Positions 9,378-20,308 of a stretch of DNA of 64,000 nucleotides are shown here, piece after piece. How positions within the stretch are numbered: the first letter of the stretch is position 1; the number at the start of each line of letters is the position of its first letter. Origin of the DNA: Saprospiraceae bacterium (GTDB lineage: Bacteria; Bacteroidota; Bacteroidia; Chitinophagales; Saprospiraceae). Made by a program: the position numbers and the translations under genes. Location of the stretch: positions 22,013-86,012 of the forward strand of contig JAHDHQ010000019.1 in the NCBI GenBank assembly GCA_020631235.1. The letters run 5' to 3'. The notes below the pieces were generated by a model. That model had not been told where the DNA came from. It saw only the letters and a program-made list of their open reading frames with translations, and searched no databases.

Positions 9378-10247
9378 TTAACTAAGCACTTTTTTCATAG
9401 TTTCTCCAATGGCAGCTGGTGATTCAACTACATGGATTCCGCACTCTCGCATAATTTTCATCTTTGCTTCAGCCGTGTCGTCTGCTCCACCGATGATAGC
9501 TCCTGCATGTCCCATCGTTCTTCCGGGAGGAGCTGTTTGACCAGCTATGAATCCTACCACTGGCTTTGTACCATTTTCTTTTATCCACCTCGCTGCATCA
9601 GCTTCCATATTACCTCCTATTTCCCCAATCATCACTATTCCATCCGTATCTGGATCTTCCATGAGTAACTGCACAGCTTCTTTTGTAGTAGTACCAGGAA
9701 TCGGATCACCACCAATACCAATGCAGGTTGACTGTCCCATTCCTGCTTTTGTAACTTGGTCAACGGCCTCATACGTCAAAGTACCTGATCGAGATACAAT
9801 CCCTATCTTGCCAGGGTTATGAATGAAACCAGGCATAATACCAAGTTTAGCTTCTCCAGGAGTGATAATACCAGGGCAATTAGGTCCTATAAGTCTTACA
9901 TCTCTATCTTCGATGTAAGATTTAACTTTAACCATATCTTGCACAGGAATACCTTCTGTAATACAAACTATCAGTTGTAAGCCTGCATCCGCAGCTTCCA
10001 TGATAGCATCTGCCGCAAATTTAGGAGGTACAAAGATGATCGATGTGTCTGCATCTGTCTTTTGAACTGCTTCAGATACAGAGTTAAACACAGGTTTTCC
10101 TAAGTGATCAGTTCCTCCCTTTCCTGGAGTTACTCCACCTACTATATTAGTACCGTATTCGATCATTTGCTCTGAGTGAAATGATCCTTCCTTACCGGTA
10201 AATCCTTGTACTATAATTTTTGAATGCTTGCCTACTAATACGCTCAT
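9378..10247 (-). CDS. sucD: Succinyl-CoA synthetase, alpha subunit
   Basis: A 289-aa protein of normal family length. The CoA-binding Rossmann domain opens with [17 protein letters not shown]. It has [21 protein letters not shown] and [12 protein letters not shown]. The active-site histidine that is phosphorylated during catalysis is in [10 protein letters not shown] (about residue 246). With SucB-type partner SucC it makes succinate and GTP/ATP from succinyl-CoA in the TCA cycle; sucC is not in this window. Its start touches the stop of the upstream ftsB-like gene (1-base overlap at 10247), so they are co-translated. Confidence 0.97.
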   Translation of the reverse strand: MSVLVGKHSKIIVQGFTGKEGSFHSEQMIEYGTNIVGGVTPGKGGTDHLGKPVFNSVSEAVQKTDADTSIIFVPPKFAADAIMEAADAGLQLIVCITEGIPVQDMVKVKSYIEDRDVRLIGPNCPGIITPGEAKLGIMPGFIHNPGKIGIVSRSGTLTYEAVDQVTKAGMGQSTCIGIGGDPIPGTTTKEAVQLLMEDPDTDGIVMIGEIGGNMEADAARWIKENGTKPVVGFIAGQTAPPGRTMGHAGAIIGGADDTAEAKMKIMRECGIHVVESPAAIGETMKKVLS

Positions 10248-10552
10248 TATTTGTCTTTAATAATAAATAACTCTTCATCCGCTTCCATAAAATTATGATG
10301 TTCACGGGCATATTTTTCTTTGTTTTCTAATAGATCTTGGCGCTCTTTTAGTGCTTGTCTATATGCTTCCATGAATTCCGTTTTTTCACCTTCTAAGGAC
10401 TTAATGCTTTTACTTAACTTATATTGATTAATTAAGCTATGATGGTCAAAAAAACTAATCCATACAACAAAACAAAGTATGCTAATAGAATATTTATTAA
10501 TCTTTAAAAATCTCAGTTGGTCGAAATGAAAAAGGTTCTTTAAATTTTTCAT
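10247..10552 (-). CDS. FtsB/DivIC-family septum formation initiator
   Basis: A small bitopic membrane protein: a short cytoplasmic N-terminus, one helix (about [15 protein letters not shown]) and a periplasmic coiled coil ([39 protein letters not shown], seen in parts), ending in a FIIKD-type tail as in FtsB/DivIC. It would join FtsL/FtsQ-like partners in the divisome. Position next to eno is a conserved arrangement for this family. The ORF track starts at 10561 (MYDMKN). I prefer the second ATG at 10552, because a promoter box at 10568-10576 would leave the first ATG almost without a leader. Confidence 0.85.
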   Translation of the reverse strand: MKNLKNLFHFDQLRFLKINKYSISILCFVVWISFFDHHSLINQYKLSKSIKSLEGEKTEFMEAYRQALKERQDLLENKEKYAREHHNFMEADEELFIIKDK

Positions 10553-10567
10553 ATCGTACATTTTTTT

Positions 10568-10576
10568 GCAAAAGTA
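10568..10576 (-). promoter_or_regulatory. Candidate -7 box (TACTTTTGC) for ftsB-sucD
   Basis: Minus-strand TACTTTTGC matches the Bacteroidota TAnnTTTG core and sits between eno and the ftsB-like start. The upstream TTG element is not clear, so strength is uncertain. Confidence 0.45.
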
Positions 10577-10582
10577 ATAAAA

Positions 10583-11872
<1,290 letters not shown>

Positions 11873-12973
11873 CTATTTGGTTTCTTTTAATAAATTGACA
11901 AAATCGTCAAATAAGTATCTTGAATCGTGTGGGCCAGGTGCCGCTTCTGGATGATATTGAACACTAAAAGCTAAACCATTTTTTAGCTTTATGCCTTCTA
12001 TGGTATCATCGTTTAGATTTACGTGTGTGATATCTAAAACATCCAGTTTCGACTTTAGCGAGCTTGGATTAATTCCAAACCCATGATTTTGTGTTGTTAT
12101 TTCACATTTACCAGTTGCCATGTTTTTAACTGGATGATTTATGCCTCGATGACCATTATGCATTTTATATGTATCCACGCCTACCGATAATCCCAGCAAC
12201 TGGTGCCCTAGACAAATTCCGAAAACAGGCTTTTCCTCTTTGAGGATTTGCTTAATTGTCTCAATCGCATAATCCATTGATGCTGGATCTCCTGGTCCAT
12301 TAGATAAGAAATAGCCATCTGGATTATATTCTTTGATTTTTTCTAAGCTAGTTTTTGCAGGAAAAACTTTGCATTTACAACCACGATCTGTAAAACATTT
12401 CAAAATATTCTTCTTTATTCCAAAATCCAAAACCGCAATTTTGACACTTGCATCTTTCGGCCCTACTTCATAACTTTCTTTAGTAGTCACTTTGGAAGAT
12501 AACTCTAAACCTTCCATATTAGGAACATCAGCAAGTTTTGCTTTCAAAGTGTCAATATCTTCAATTTCAGAAGAAATGATGACGTTCATTGCCCCTTTAT
12601 CTCTTATCCGCTTTACTAAGGCTCTTGTATCTACCTGGTGGATGGCGACTAGATTATTTTTTTCAAAGTAATTTTGAATAGCATCATCTGCTAAAAGTCT
12701 AGAATATTTATTGGTGAAATTTTTGCAGATCAGTCCTTCAATTTGCACATTATCAGATTCATTATCATCAGCTAATGTCCCATAATTGCCAATGTGGGCA
12801 TTGGTGGTCAATAATATTTGTCCATAATATGAAGGATCAGTAAAAACCTCCTGATAACCTGTCATACCTGTATTAAAACATATCTCTCCTGTGGCTGTTC
12901 CGATTTTTCCAGCAGCCTTGCCATGAAAGACAGTGCCGTCATCCAAAACAAGAATGGCGTTTCTATTATCCAT
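11873..12973 (-). CDS. carA: Carbamoyl-phosphate synthase small (glutaminase) subunit
   Basis: A 366-aa protein. The N-terminal CarA domain contains CFNTGMTGYQEVFTDPSYYGQ. The C-terminal class I glutamine amidotransferase has the nucleophile in VFGICLGHQLL and the His-Glu pair in VQYHPEAAPGPHD. It releases ammonia from glutamine for CarB, feeding pyrimidine and arginine synthesis. carB is not in the window. It is the first gene after the ribosomal superoperon terminator and has its own candidate promoter at 13013. Confidence 0.97.
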   Translation of the reverse strand: MDNRNAILVLDDGTVFHGKAAGKIGTATGEICFNTGMTGYQEVFTDPSYYGQILLTTNAHIGNYGTLADDNESDNVQIEGLICKNFTNKYSRLLADDAIQNYFEKNNLVAIHQVDTRALVKRIRDKGAMNVIISSEIEDIDTLKAKLADVPNMEGLELSSKVTTKESYEVGPKDASVKIAVLDFGIKKNILKCFTDRGCKCKVFPAKTSLEKIKEYNPDGYFLSNGPGDPASMDYAIETIKQILKEEKPVFGICLGHQLLGLSVGVDTYKMHNGHRGINHPVKNMATGKCEITTQNHGFGINPSSLKSKLDVLDITHVNLNDDTIEGIKLKNGLAFSVQYHPEAAPGPHDSRYLFDDFVNLLKETK

Positions 12974-13012
12974 ATAAGAAGTTTACAGTTTTATTGTGTC
13001 ACCGAATAGCCG

Positions 13013-13021
13013 CAAATATAA
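13013..13021 (-). promoter_or_regulatory. Candidate -7 box (TATATTTGC) for carA
   Basis: Minus-strand TATATTTGC, 40 bases upstream of the carA ATG, fits TAnnTTTG. The region about 19 bases further upstream is T-rich. Its place downstream of the rplQ terminator supports a new transcript beginning here. Confidence 0.55.
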
Positions 13022-13062
13022 ATACATATTAACAAAAAAAAGGATGGATACACATGCAAAAA

Positions 13063-13090
13063 AAAAAGCGACAATTTTTTGTCGCTTTTT
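13063..13090 (-). terminator. Terminator of the ribosomal superoperon after rplQ
   Basis: AAAAAGCGACAA and its exact complement form a 12-bp stem with a four-base loop. On the minus strand it is followed by about eleven T residues. It lies four bases past the rplQ stop, which marks the end of the long ribosomal protein transcript. Confidence 0.93.
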
Positions 13091-13094
13091 CATT

Positions 13095-13565
13095 TTATTC
13101 TTCCTCGCTTGAAGTAGCCGCTGGTGGCGGAACCGCAGCTTTTGATTTCTTTTTACCTCTTCTTGACCTACCTTTTTTAGATGATCCTGCTGATGCTAAC
13201 ATCAAATCATTAAAGTCGACAAACTCGATTAATGCCATTTCTGCAGCATCACCTTTTCTCGATCCTGTTTTGATGATTCTAGTGTATCCACCAGGTCTAG
13301 ATCCTATTTTGTCAGCAATAGGTCCAAATAATTCATTGATAGAATCCTTGTTTTGAAGTTTTCTGAAGACTTGTCTTCTTGAGTGTGTAGTATTATCTTT
13401 TGCTTTAGTTACTAAGGGTTCGATATAAACTCTTAGTGCTTTTGCTTTTGCCAATGTTGTGTTAATTCTTTTATGCTCAACAAGTGCATTGGCTAGGTTT
13501 TTAAGAAGGGCTACTCTATGTCCTTTTTTTCTACCTAAATGGTTAAATTTCTTTCCGTGTCTCAT
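13095..13565 (-). CDS. rplQ: 50S ribosomal protein L17
   Basis: 156 aa. The core (about 1-115) begins [24 protein letters not shown], as in all L17. A C-terminal extension of about 40 residues is first basic ([13 protein letters not shown]) and then ends in prolines and glutamates ([11 protein letters not shown]); such tails are usual in Bacteroidota L17. It is the last gene of the superoperon and directly precedes its terminator. Confidence 0.98.
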   Translation of the reverse strand: MRHGKKFNHLGRKKGHRVALLKNLANALVEHKRINTTLAKAKALRVYIEPLVTKAKDNTTHSRRQVFRKLQNKDSINELFGPIADKIGSRPGGYTRIIKTGSRKGDAAEMALIEFVDFNDLMLASAGSSKKGRSRRGKKKSKAAVPPPAATSSEEE

Positions 13566-13702
13566 GACTCTATTTTGAGTGTATCACTGACTACATTTGG
13601 CATTTCTGACTTGAACCTTGATGTTGTAGCTGGTTAATACTATTATAAAAACTATCCGGTATAATTAATTTTAAATTTTACCGAGTCAGAACGATATACT
13701 AT

Positions 13703-14701
13703 TTACTCTTCGTCTAATTTATATTTTGAAAGATCCATACCAAATGTCAGACCTTTATTTTGCAATAACTCTTCGATTTCCACTAGTGATTTTTTACCAA
13801 AGTTTCTAAACTTCAATAATTCGTGCATATCATATTTTACTACCTCTCCAAGTGAATTAATTTTAGCAGCCTTCAAACAATTGTAAGCTCTAACAGAAAG
13901 ATCAAGGTCTTCCAAACTAGTTTTAAGTAGTTTTCTCATGTGTAAAATATGCTCATCCACGATGTTGTCCTCTCTAGTAGAAGCATCTTCGAATGTTATA
14001 TTTTCATCTGTGATCAACATTAAATGTTGGATCAATATTTTTGAAGCTTCTTTTACTGCGTCTTCAGGATGTATAGTTCCATCTGTTTGAATAAACAGAT
14101 TTAACTGTTCGTAATCCGTACGCTGACCAACCCTTGTACTCTCTACCTTATAAGATACTTTCTTAATAGGTGTGTAAATCGCATCAATAGGAATAACTCC
14201 TATGGGTGCTTCTTTAGGTTGTGTTTCTGCAGCAGGAACGTAGCCTCTTCCCTTAGAAACAGATAATTCTATTTCTAAATTTACTGTACTTTCCATATTG
14301 CATATAACAAGATCAGGATTCATCACTTTAAATACATTAGTATGAGCTTCGATATCAGCTGCCGCGAATGTATCTTTTCCAGTGATTGTCAAGTAAATTT
14401 TTTCTTCTGTTGAAGATTCTTCGGCATTGATTGGTTTTAATCTAACTTGTTTTAAGTTCAAGATGATATCTACCACATCTTCCACCACCCCTTTGATGGT
14501 TGAGAATTCGTGATCTACTCCAGCAATTCTTATTGCAGAGATAGCATAACCTTCCAAAGAAGACAAAAGAACTCTTCTTATAGAGTTTCCAATAGTTTGC
14601 CCAAATCCAGGCTCAAGTGGTTTAAATTCGAATGTTCCATCGAATTCAGTGGCTTTTTGAAGAAGGATTTTATTTGGCTTCTGAAAATTTAATAAGTTCA
14701 T
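13703..14701 (-). CDS. rpoA: RNA polymerase alpha subunit
   Basis: 332 aa. The N-terminal assembly/dimerisation domain (about 1-235) carries FEFKPLEPGFGQTIGNSIRRVLLSSL. A linker leads to the alpha-CTD (about 255-320) with LDLSVRAYNCLKAAKINSLG and RNFGKKSLVEIEELL, the helix-hairpin-helix DNA-binding part that contacts UP elements and activators. It lies between rpsD and rplQ as in most bacteria. A 137-base gap separates it from rplQ, wider than elsewhere in the operon. Confidence 0.98.
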   Translation of the reverse strand: MNLLNFQKPNKILLQKATEFDGTFEFKPLEPGFGQTIGNSIRRVLLSSLEGYAISAIRIAGVDHEFSTIKGVVEDVVDIILNLKQVRLKPINAEESSTEEKIYLTITGKDTFAAADIEAHTNVFKVMNPDLVICNMESTVNLEIELSVSKGRGYVPAAETQPKEAPIGVIPIDAIYTPIKKVSYKVESTRVGQRTDYEQLNLFIQTDGTIHPEDAVKEASKILIQHLMLITDENITFEDASTREDNIVDEHILHMRKLLKTSLEDLDLSVRAYNCLKAAKINSLGEVVKYDMHELLKFRNFGKKSLVEIEELLQNKGLTFGMDLSKYKLDEE

Positions 14702-14768
14702 ACTCTATTATGACTAAAGATGTTTGAAAATGAAAAGCAAATAGGTATCACAATGGATACCTTTAGGC

Positions 14769-15380
14769 TTACTTAGAATATAATTCTACAATCAATTGTT
14801 CATTGATCTTTTCTGGAATGCTTTCTCTTTCAGGATATTCTAGGAATTTTCCTTCCATTTTTTGAGAGTTCCATTCTAACCAAGACCACTTAGTTACTGC
14901 TGGACTTGATTTTACTGCATTTTGAATAATTTCTAAATGCGCTGATTTATTTCTAACGGCTACAACATCACCTGGTCTTAAAGACACTGAAGGAATATTT
15001 GTAAGAATTCCATTAAGCAAAACATGCTTATGTGTAACTAATTGTCTAGCTGCTCTTCTTGTAGGAGCTAAACCTAGTCTGTAGACTGTATTATCTAACC
15101 TTGATTCTAAAAATTGTAAAAGCACAGTACCTGTTACTCCTTTTTTAGAAGCTGCCTTTTTGAAAAGATTTCTAAATTGTCTTTCCAATAAGCCATATGT
15201 ATATTTAGCTTTTTGCTTTTCAGTTAATTGTAAAGCGTAGTCTGATTTTTGCTTTCTCCTCTTACCATTACCATGTTGACCTGGTGGGTATTTTCTTCTT
15301 TCGAAACTCTTATCAGGGCCATATATCGCCTCTCCGAATTTTCTTGCTTTTTTTGTAGTTGGACCCGTATATCTTGCCAT
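14769..15380 (-). CDS. rpsD: 30S ribosomal protein S4
   Basis: 203 aa. It has an S4 RNA-binding domain ([27 protein letters not shown] in parts, about residues 90-155). The N-terminus [16 protein letters not shown] has no cysteine cluster, so it is the zinc-independent form. S4 starts 30S assembly at the 5' domain of 16S rRNA and in other bacteria represses its own alpha operon; no such site was identified here. Confidence 0.98.
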   Translation of the reverse strand: MARYTGPTTKKARKFGEAIYGPDKSFERRKYPPGQHGNGKRRKQKSDYALQLTEKQKAKYTYGLLERQFRNLFKKAASKKGVTGTVLLQFLESRLDNTVYRLGLAPTRRAARQLVTHKHVLLNGILTNIPSVSLRPGDVVAVRNKSAHLEIIQNAVKSSPAVTKWSWLEWNSQKMEGKFLEYPERESIPEKINEQLIVELYSK

Positions 15381-15405
15381 TAGCTAAAGATGGTTTTAAA
15401 TGAAA

Positions 15406-15789
15406 TTATACTCTTCTCTTTTTTGGTGGACGACAGCCATTATGAGGTATTGGCGTGACATCTTTAATTCTTGTGATCTTGATACCAAGACCATCAATCG
15501 CTCTGATAGCAGCTTCTCTTCCTGAACCAGGACCTTTAACATACACCTCAGCATATCTCATCCCTGCATCGTAAGCTACTTGACCTGCATCAGCGGCAGC
15601 AACTTGTGCTGCATAAGGTGTGTTTTTCTTAGAACCTCTAAATCCAGCTTTACCTGCTGAAGCCCATGAAATCACCTGGCCTGCTTTGTTAGTCATCGAT
15701 ATGATGATATTGTTAAAGCTTGCTTTAATGTAAACTAAACCTTCCGGCTCAACATTTACTTTACGTTTTTTTACTTTTCCTTTCGCCAT
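15406..15789 (-). CDS. rpsK: 30S ribosomal protein S11
   Basis: 127 aa. It holds the conserved [36 protein letters not shown] and the basic end [14 protein letters not shown]11 sits on the 30S platform and helps shape the decoding cleft with S7. Gap to rpsD is 25 bases and to rpsM 15 bases. Confidence 0.98.
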   Translation of the reverse strand: MAKGKVKKRKVNVEPEGLVYIKASFNNIIISMTNKAGQVISWASAGKAGFRGSKKNTPYAAQVAAADAGQVAYDAGMRYAEVYVKGPGSGREAAIRAIDGLGIKITRIKDVTPIPHNGCRPPKKRRV

Positions 15790-15804
15790 TGGTAGACCTA
15801 TTTA

Positions 15805-16182
15805 TTATTTAGTTGCTTTCTTCTTGTTAGCAACTGTTTTCTTCTTTCCTTTTCTAGTACGAGCGTTTGTTTGAGTCTTTTGTCCACGTACAGGCAATCC
15901 TTTTCTGTGCCTCAAGCCTCTATAACTAGCTATATCCATCAAACGCTTAATATTCATTTGAACTTCACTTCTTAATTCACCCTCTAAAGTGTAATCATTT
16001 TGAAGTGTTACTGCCAAACTCTTAATTTCTTCGTCTTCCCAATCTTTGACTTTCTTATTCTCATCAATATTGAGATCGTTAAGAATTTTAGATGCTCTTG
16101 ATTTCCCGATACCATAGATATAAGTTAAACCTATAACACCTCTCTTATTTTTTGGTAAATCTACTCCTGATAACCTTGCCAT
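15805..16182 (-). CDS. rpsM: 30S ribosomal protein S13
   Basis: 125 aa. It contains [15 protein letters not shown] (helix-hairpin-helix) and [16 protein letters not shown] near the C-terminus, which reaches P-site tRNA, followed by a lysine-rich tail. It lies at the top of the 30S head. Its ATG is 3 bases after the rpmJ stop. Confidence 0.98.
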   Translation of the reverse strand: MARLSGVDLPKNKRGVIGLTYIYGIGKSRASKILNDLNIDENKKVKDWEDEEIKSLAVTLQNDYTLEGELRSEVQMNIKRLMDIASYRGLRHRKGLPVRGQKTQTNARTRKGKKKTVANKKKATK

Positions 16183-16185
16183 AGC

Positions 16186-16302
16186 TTAACCTTGTCTTTG
16201 TTTAAATCTAGGATTCTTCTTATTAATCACGAATAATTTTCCGTGGCGTCTTACGATCTTGCAATCTGCAGATCTTTTCTTAATAGATGCTTTTACTTTC
16301 AT
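16186..16302 (-). CDS. rpmJ: 50S ribosomal protein L36 (too short for the ORF track)
   Basis: I translated this by hand: 38 codons from the ATG at 16302, starting [19 protein letters not shown] and ending NPRFKQRQG. This is the full-length bacterial L36. Only one cysteine is present ([10 protein letters not shown]), so the usual C-C-C-H zinc ribbon is missing and this is the zinc-independent type. It is in the usual place between infA and rpsM, 6 bases after infA. Confidence 0.97.
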   Translation of the reverse strand: MKVKASIKKRSADCKIVRRHGKLFVINKKNPRFKQRQG

Positions 16303-16308
16303 CTCAGT

Positions 16309-16527
16309 TTATTTATACCTATATGTTATACGTCCTCTTGTTAAATCATAAGGGGACATTTCTACCGCAACTTTATCACCAGGCAAAATACGAATGTAGT
16401 GCATTCTCATTTTTCCCGAAATGGTTGCTACAATCAAATGATCGTTTTCCAATCTCACTCTAAACATAGCGTTAGACAGTGCTTCATCGATGGTTCCGTC
16501 TAATTTTATTAATTCTTGTTTAGCCAT
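16309..16527 (-). CDS. infA: Translation initiation factor IF-1
   Basis: 72 aa, an S1-type OB fold. It starts [20 protein letters not shown] and contains [24 protein letters not shown] and [10 protein letters not shown]-1 blocks the A site during 30S initiation and assists IF-2 and IF-3. It follows map by 24 bases. Confidence 0.98.
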   Translation of the reverse strand: MAKQELIKLDGTIDEALSNAMFRVRLENDHLIVATISGKMRMHYIRILPGDKVAVEMSPYDLTRGRITYRYK

Positions 16528-16551
16528 TATTTTAAATTGGAGTGCAAATAT

Positions 16552-17364
16552 CTAACTTTTTCTCGTAAAAGTCTTGATTTCACTGTTATTTTTCACTTCT
16601 TTTTCTACAATCGTATGGTCAGACAAAATGTCGACACCTCCATCTATCACTGCAACTGTATGTTCGAAATGTGCTGAAGGTTTCCCATCCTTTGTAACTA
16701 TAGTCCATCCATCTTTAGATTGACGTACATTTTTCTTACCCATATTCACCATTGGTTCTATAGCAATAACCAATCCTTTCTTCATTTTTGGTCCAAATCC
16801 ACGTCGTCCATAATTAGGCACCTCTGGCGATTCATGTAAATTTCTACCTATACCATGCCCTACTAACTCACGAACTATACTGTATTTTTTCTCTTTTTCT
16901 ATATACGATTGAATAGCATTGCTCACATCTCCTATTCTAGCTTCCGGCTTTACTTTCTCGATGCCTAAATATAGAGAATCATTAGTTGCATGCATTAAAT
17001 CAATCACTTCGTCTCCTACATTTGGAAACGCAAAAGTAAAGGCTGAATCTCCATAAAATCCATTCCAGAATACTCCACAATCGATACTCAAAATATCTGT
17101 ATCTGTAAATTCTTTTTCGGTGGGTATACCGTGTACTACCGCTTCATTAGCAGAAATACATAATGTAGAAGGAAAACCATTATAATCTTTGAACCCTGGC
17201 ACTGCTCCATCGTGATCTCTTATAAAAGCTTCAGCTTGTTCGTCAATATATTTTCCTGTAACGCCAGGTTTTAATATACTAGCTACATGAGCTAAAGTCT
17301 TACTAACGAGCAAACAGCTTTTCCGGATTAATTCTATTTCTTCTGGGGACTTGAGGTAAATCAT
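16552..17364 (-). CDS. map: Type I methionine aminopeptidase
   Basis: 270 aa with a pita-bread fold. The metal ligands can be seen as Asp in LSIDCGVFWNGFYGDSAF, His in GHGIGRNLHE, Glu in AIEPMVNMG, and the final Glu in HFEHTVAV. It removes the starting methionine from nascent proteins. It follows secY in the spc region; adk, often between secY and map elsewhere, is absent here. Confidence 0.97.
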   Translation of the reverse strand: MIYLKSPEEIELIRKSCLLVSKTLAHVASILKPGVTGKYIDEQAEAFIRDHDGAVPGFKDYNGFPSTLCISANEAVVHGIPTEKEFTDTDILSIDCGVFWNGFYGDSAFTFAFPNVGDEVIDLMHATNDSLYLGIEKVKPEARIGDVSNAIQSYIEKEKKYSIVRELVGHGIGRNLHESPEVPNYGRRGFGPKMKKGLVIAIEPMVNMGKKNVRQSKDGWTIVTKDGKPSAHFEHTVAVIDGGVDILSDHTIVEKEVKNNSEIKTFTRKS

Positions 17365-17382
17365 CTAACTAGAGCAGTTATA

Positions 17383-18744
17383 TTACATTCCAGCTCCTAT
17401 CGGTTGAACACCACTCTTTCCTTTGATTTTTCCAGATTTCACAAGACCATCATATTTACGCATTAGTAAATAAGAATTTATTTGATCGAGTGTATCTAGA
17501 ACAACACCTACTAAAATCAACAGTGAAGTACCACCATAAAACAAAGCGAATCCATCATTAACACCTAAGTTTGCGCCAATCAATGCTGGAAAGATTGAAA
17601 TTAAACCTAAGAAAATGGATCCTGGGAAAGTAATTCGTGACGTAAGTGTATCTATAAAGTCTTGCGTTTGCTTTCCTGGCTTAATTCCCGGAATGAACGC
17701 ATTTTGTCTTTTAAGATATTCAGCATACTGCTGAGGATTTACTAATAATGCTGTATATACATAAGTAAAAACAACTACTAGTAAAAAGAATACAATATTG
17801 TATGGTACTGACTTCCAGTCTGCCAAACTTTGCAAAATTCCTGAGCTACCATCATTACCTAACCATTGTGCAATAGTTAATGGAAGAAACATGATTGCTT
17901 GAGCAAAGATGATTGGCATTACTCCAGCGGCATTTACCTTTAAAGGGATAAAATCTCTAGCTCCTTGTACTGGTATATTACCTGTAGATCTACCTACCAT
18001 TCGTTTTGCAAACTGAAGTGGTATTCTTCGTATACCTTGGATAATCAATATAGTAACTAATACAATACCAAAGAAAACCAATAATTCGATGATAAACATG
18101 AATAAGTTACTTTGGATTTTTGCTTGCAATTCGGCGACAAAAACTTTAGGTAGTGTTGCAATTATACCTACCATGATTAGTAACGAAATACCATTACCCA
18201 CACCACGATCTGTAATTTTTTCCCCTAACCACATCGCAAATATAGTACCTGTGGATAGTATGATAATACCTACTAAATAAAATACTGATTGAGGCATGCC
18301 TTCATAGATTGCTCCTGGCATTGTGCCTATATAAGTTAGGTATCCTCCACCTTGAACTAAAGTAATTAACACTGTTAAAATACGTGTGATTTGAGTAATT
18401 TTCTTTCTTCCAGACTCACCTTCTTTTTGCTGAAGTCTTTGGAAATAAGGGACTCCAAAACCTAATAACTGAATAATGATCGAAGCTGTGATGTAAGGCA
18501 TAATACCCAATGCAAAAATTGCAGCCTGCCCAAAAGCACCACCTGTGAAAGCATTAATTAATCCTAATAGATCAGCTGTGTTGCCGCTCCCCATGCTATT
18601 TTCAATAGCTTCTGGATTTACACCTGGAAGCACAATAAATGAACCTAATCTATATACTCCTAAAAGTAAAATAGTGAATAAAAGTCTTTGCCTAAGTTCC
18701 TTTATTTTCCAAATGTTTTCTAATGTCTCTATAAACTTCTTCAT
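17383..18744 (-). CDS. secY: Protein translocase channel SecY
   Basis: 453 aa with about ten membrane helices. Conserved parts include LRQRLLFTILLLGVYRLGSF at the start, the plug region FTGGAFGQAAIFALGIMPYI, and KPGKQTQDFIDTLTSRITFPGS before the last helices. With SecE and SecG it forms the inner-membrane export channel used by most T9SS and lipoprotein precursors in this window. It starts 9 bases after the rplO stop. Confidence 0.98.
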   Translation of the reverse strand: MKKFIETLENIWKIKELRQRLLFTILLLGVYRLGSFIVLPGVNPEAIENSMGSGNTADLLGLINAFTGGAFGQAAIFALGIMPYITASIIIQLLGFGVPYFQRLQQKEGESGRKKITQITRILTVLITLVQGGGYLTYIGTMPGAIYEGMPQSVFYLVGIIILSTGTIFAMWLGEKITDRGVGNGISLLIMVGIIATLPKVFVAELQAKIQSNLFMFIIELLVFFGIVLVTILIIQGIRRIPLQFAKRMVGRSTGNIPVQGARDFIPLKVNAAGVMPIIFAQAIMFLPLTIAQWLGNDGSSGILQSLADWKSVPYNIVFFLLVVVFTYVYTALLVNPQQYAEYLKRQNAFIPGIKPGKQTQDFIDTLTSRITFPGSIFLGLISIFPALIGANLGVNDGFALFYGGTSLLILVGVVLDTLDQINSYLLMRKYDGLVKSGKIKGKSGVQPIGAGM

Positions 18745-18753
18745 TATAATATA

Positions 18754-19200
18754 TTATAGCAAGGTTACTGAACCTCCTTTAGCTTCAACAAGTTCTTTCC
18801 CTTTATTGGAAATTGCATTTACAGTTAGTGTTAATGCGCTATTTAACTCACCATTACCCAGCACTTTAACTTTATCAGTCTTCTTTATATAACCTAATTC
18901 ATAAAGCTTTGCCGTGCTTAGTTCTTTCACACCGTGTTTTTTGCTGATTGCTTCTAATTGCCCAACATTCATTGGCACAAATACAACCCTGTTAGGATTC
19001 TTAAAACCTCTCTTTGGCAAACGCATTTGTAGTGGCATCTGACCACCTTCAAAATTAAGCTTTCGACTATATCCAGATCTTGACTTAGCTCCTTTGTGAC
19101 CTCTTGTCGAAGTACCACCTCTTCCTGATCCTTGTCCTCTTGCTACTCTTTTTCTGGTTTTTACTGAACCAGCTGCTGGTCTTAAATTATTTAATTCCAT
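18754..19200 (-). CDS. rplO: 50S ribosomal protein L15
   Basis: 148 aa. The glycine/arginine-rich N-terminal part (RVARGQGSGRGGTSTRGHKG) threads into 23S rRNA and the C-terminal part is globular with KELVEAKGGSVTLL at the end. It is in the standard spc-operon place before secY. Confidence 0.98.
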   Translation of the reverse strand: MELNNLRPAAGSVKTRKRVARGQGSGRGGTSTRGHKGAKSRSGYSRKLNFEGGQMPLQMRLPKRGFKNPNRVVFVPMNVGQLEAISKKHGVKELSTAKLYELGYIKKTDKVKVLGNGELNSALTLTVNAISNKGKELVEAKGGSVTLL

Positions 19201-19217
19201 GATAATTTTGCTTAAAA

Positions 19218-19397
19218 TTAAAGTTCTTCAATTTTCAAAAGGTGACTTACCTTATTGATCATTCCTAATACCTGATCATTCACATCTTTTTCGATGGTAT
19301 GATGCATTCTGCGTAGACCTAAGGCTCTCACTGTATCTTTTTGAGATTTTGGTCTATCAATTACACTTCTGACTAAGGTTAATCGTGCTTTTTTCAT
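19218..19397 (-). CDS. rpmD: 50S ribosomal protein L30 (too short for the ORF track)
   Basis: Read by hand: 59 codons from the ATG at 19397, starting MKKARLTLVRSVIDRPKSQK, then TVRALGLRRMHHTIEKD and a C-terminus INKVSHLLKIEEL. This is the complete bacterial L30 fold at its normal length. It lies between rpsE and rplO, 17 bases before rplO. Confidence 0.97.
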   Translation of the reverse strand: MKKARLTLVRSVIDRPKSQKDTVRALGLRRMHHTIEKDVNDQVLGMINKVSHLLKIEEL

Positions 19398-19415
19398 AAT
19401 AATGAACTTTATATT

Positions 19416-19937
19416 CTATCCTTCAAATAGTTTTCTCATAGTGATGCCTCTTTCTCTGGCCACCTGATCTGGGCTTCTCATGAGTTGTAGGGCATTTATA
19501 GTTGCTTTAACCACGTTGTGTGGGTTTGCAGATCCTTGCGATTTAGCTAATACATTTTGCACACCTGCTATTTCAAGTACAGCTCTCATAGCTCCACCTG
19601 CAATCACACCGGTACCATCAGAAGCTGGTTTCAAAAGCACTTTTCCTGCACCGTATTTTCCTTTTTGCTCGTGTGGTATTGTCCCGTTAAGAATAGGAAC
19701 TTTTACCATACTTTTCTTAGCATCATCAACAGCTTTTGCAATGGATTCGGATACATCTCTAGCTTTACCAAGACCGTGTCCTACTAAACCATTACCATCA
19801 CCGACTACTACAAGTGCAGAGAAGCTAAACGTTCTACCCCCTTTAGTTACTTTGGCAACTCGATTGAGCTTCACCAATTTTTCCTTAATATCAGAAACTT
19901 CAGCGGGATTAATCCTATTTTGATTCTTCTTGTTCAT
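19416..19937 (-). CDS. rpsE: 30S ribosomal protein S5
   Basis: 173 aa. The N-terminal double-stranded-RNA-binding fold contains [20 protein letters not shown] and [19 protein letters not shown]; the C-terminal part has [20 protein letters not shown]5 lies at the mRNA entry site and affects decoding accuracy. The long plus-strand ORFs opposite it are shadows. Confidence 0.98.
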   Translation of the reverse strand: MNKKNQNRINPAEVSDIKEKLVKLNRVAKVTKGGRTFSFSALVVVGDGNGLVGHGLGKARDVSESIAKAVDDAKKSMVKVPILNGTIPHEQKGKYGAGKVLLKPASDGTGVIAGGAMRAVLEIAGVQNVLAKSQGSANPHNVVKATINALQLMRSPDQVARERGITMRKLFEG

Positions 19938-19949
19938 AATTCTTAACTA

Positions 19950-20288
19950 TTAAAATACTATACCAGCTTCTCTAGCTCCTTCAGCCAAAGACTTTATTCT
20001 ACCGTGATATACATAACCGTTTCTATCAAAAACTACTTTCTCTATATTTGCTGCTTTTGCTTTATCGGCTATAGCTTTCCCAACCATTGTTGCTTGTTCT
20101 ACTTTTGTACCATTCATACCACTAGAGCTTGCGCTTGCAATGGTTTGACCGTTCACATCATCAATTAGTTGAGCGTAAATACTTTTATTACTTTTAAATA
20201 CTGTTAATCTAGGTCGATCACTGTTTCCAGAAATAGACTTTCTGATACGGTATTTTATTTTACTCCTCTTAGTAAGTTTCTTACTCAT
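19950..20288 (-). CDS. rplR: 50S ribosomal protein L18
   Basis: 112 aa. Basic N-terminus, then [20 protein letters not shown] and the C-terminal [20 protein letters not shown]. It binds 5S rRNA in the central protuberance along with L5. Gaps on both sides are 12-20 bases. Confidence 0.98.
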   Translation of the reverse strand: MSKKLTKRSKIKYRIRKSISGNSDRPRLTVFKSNKSIYAQLIDDVNGQTIASASSSGMNGTKVEQATMVGKAIADKAKAANIEKVVFDRNGYVYHGRIKSLAEGAREAGIVF

Positions 20289-20308
20289 TTTCGAAGACTT
20301 TTTATCAA

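Noticed and set aside
13054-13356. Plus-strand 100-aa ORF opposite rplQ
   Set aside because: Shadow of a certain ribosomal gene; it also crosses the rplQ terminator.
19480-19923. Plus-strand 147-aa ORF opposite rpsE
   Set aside because: Shadow of rpsE; composition is that of the complement of a ribosomal gene.
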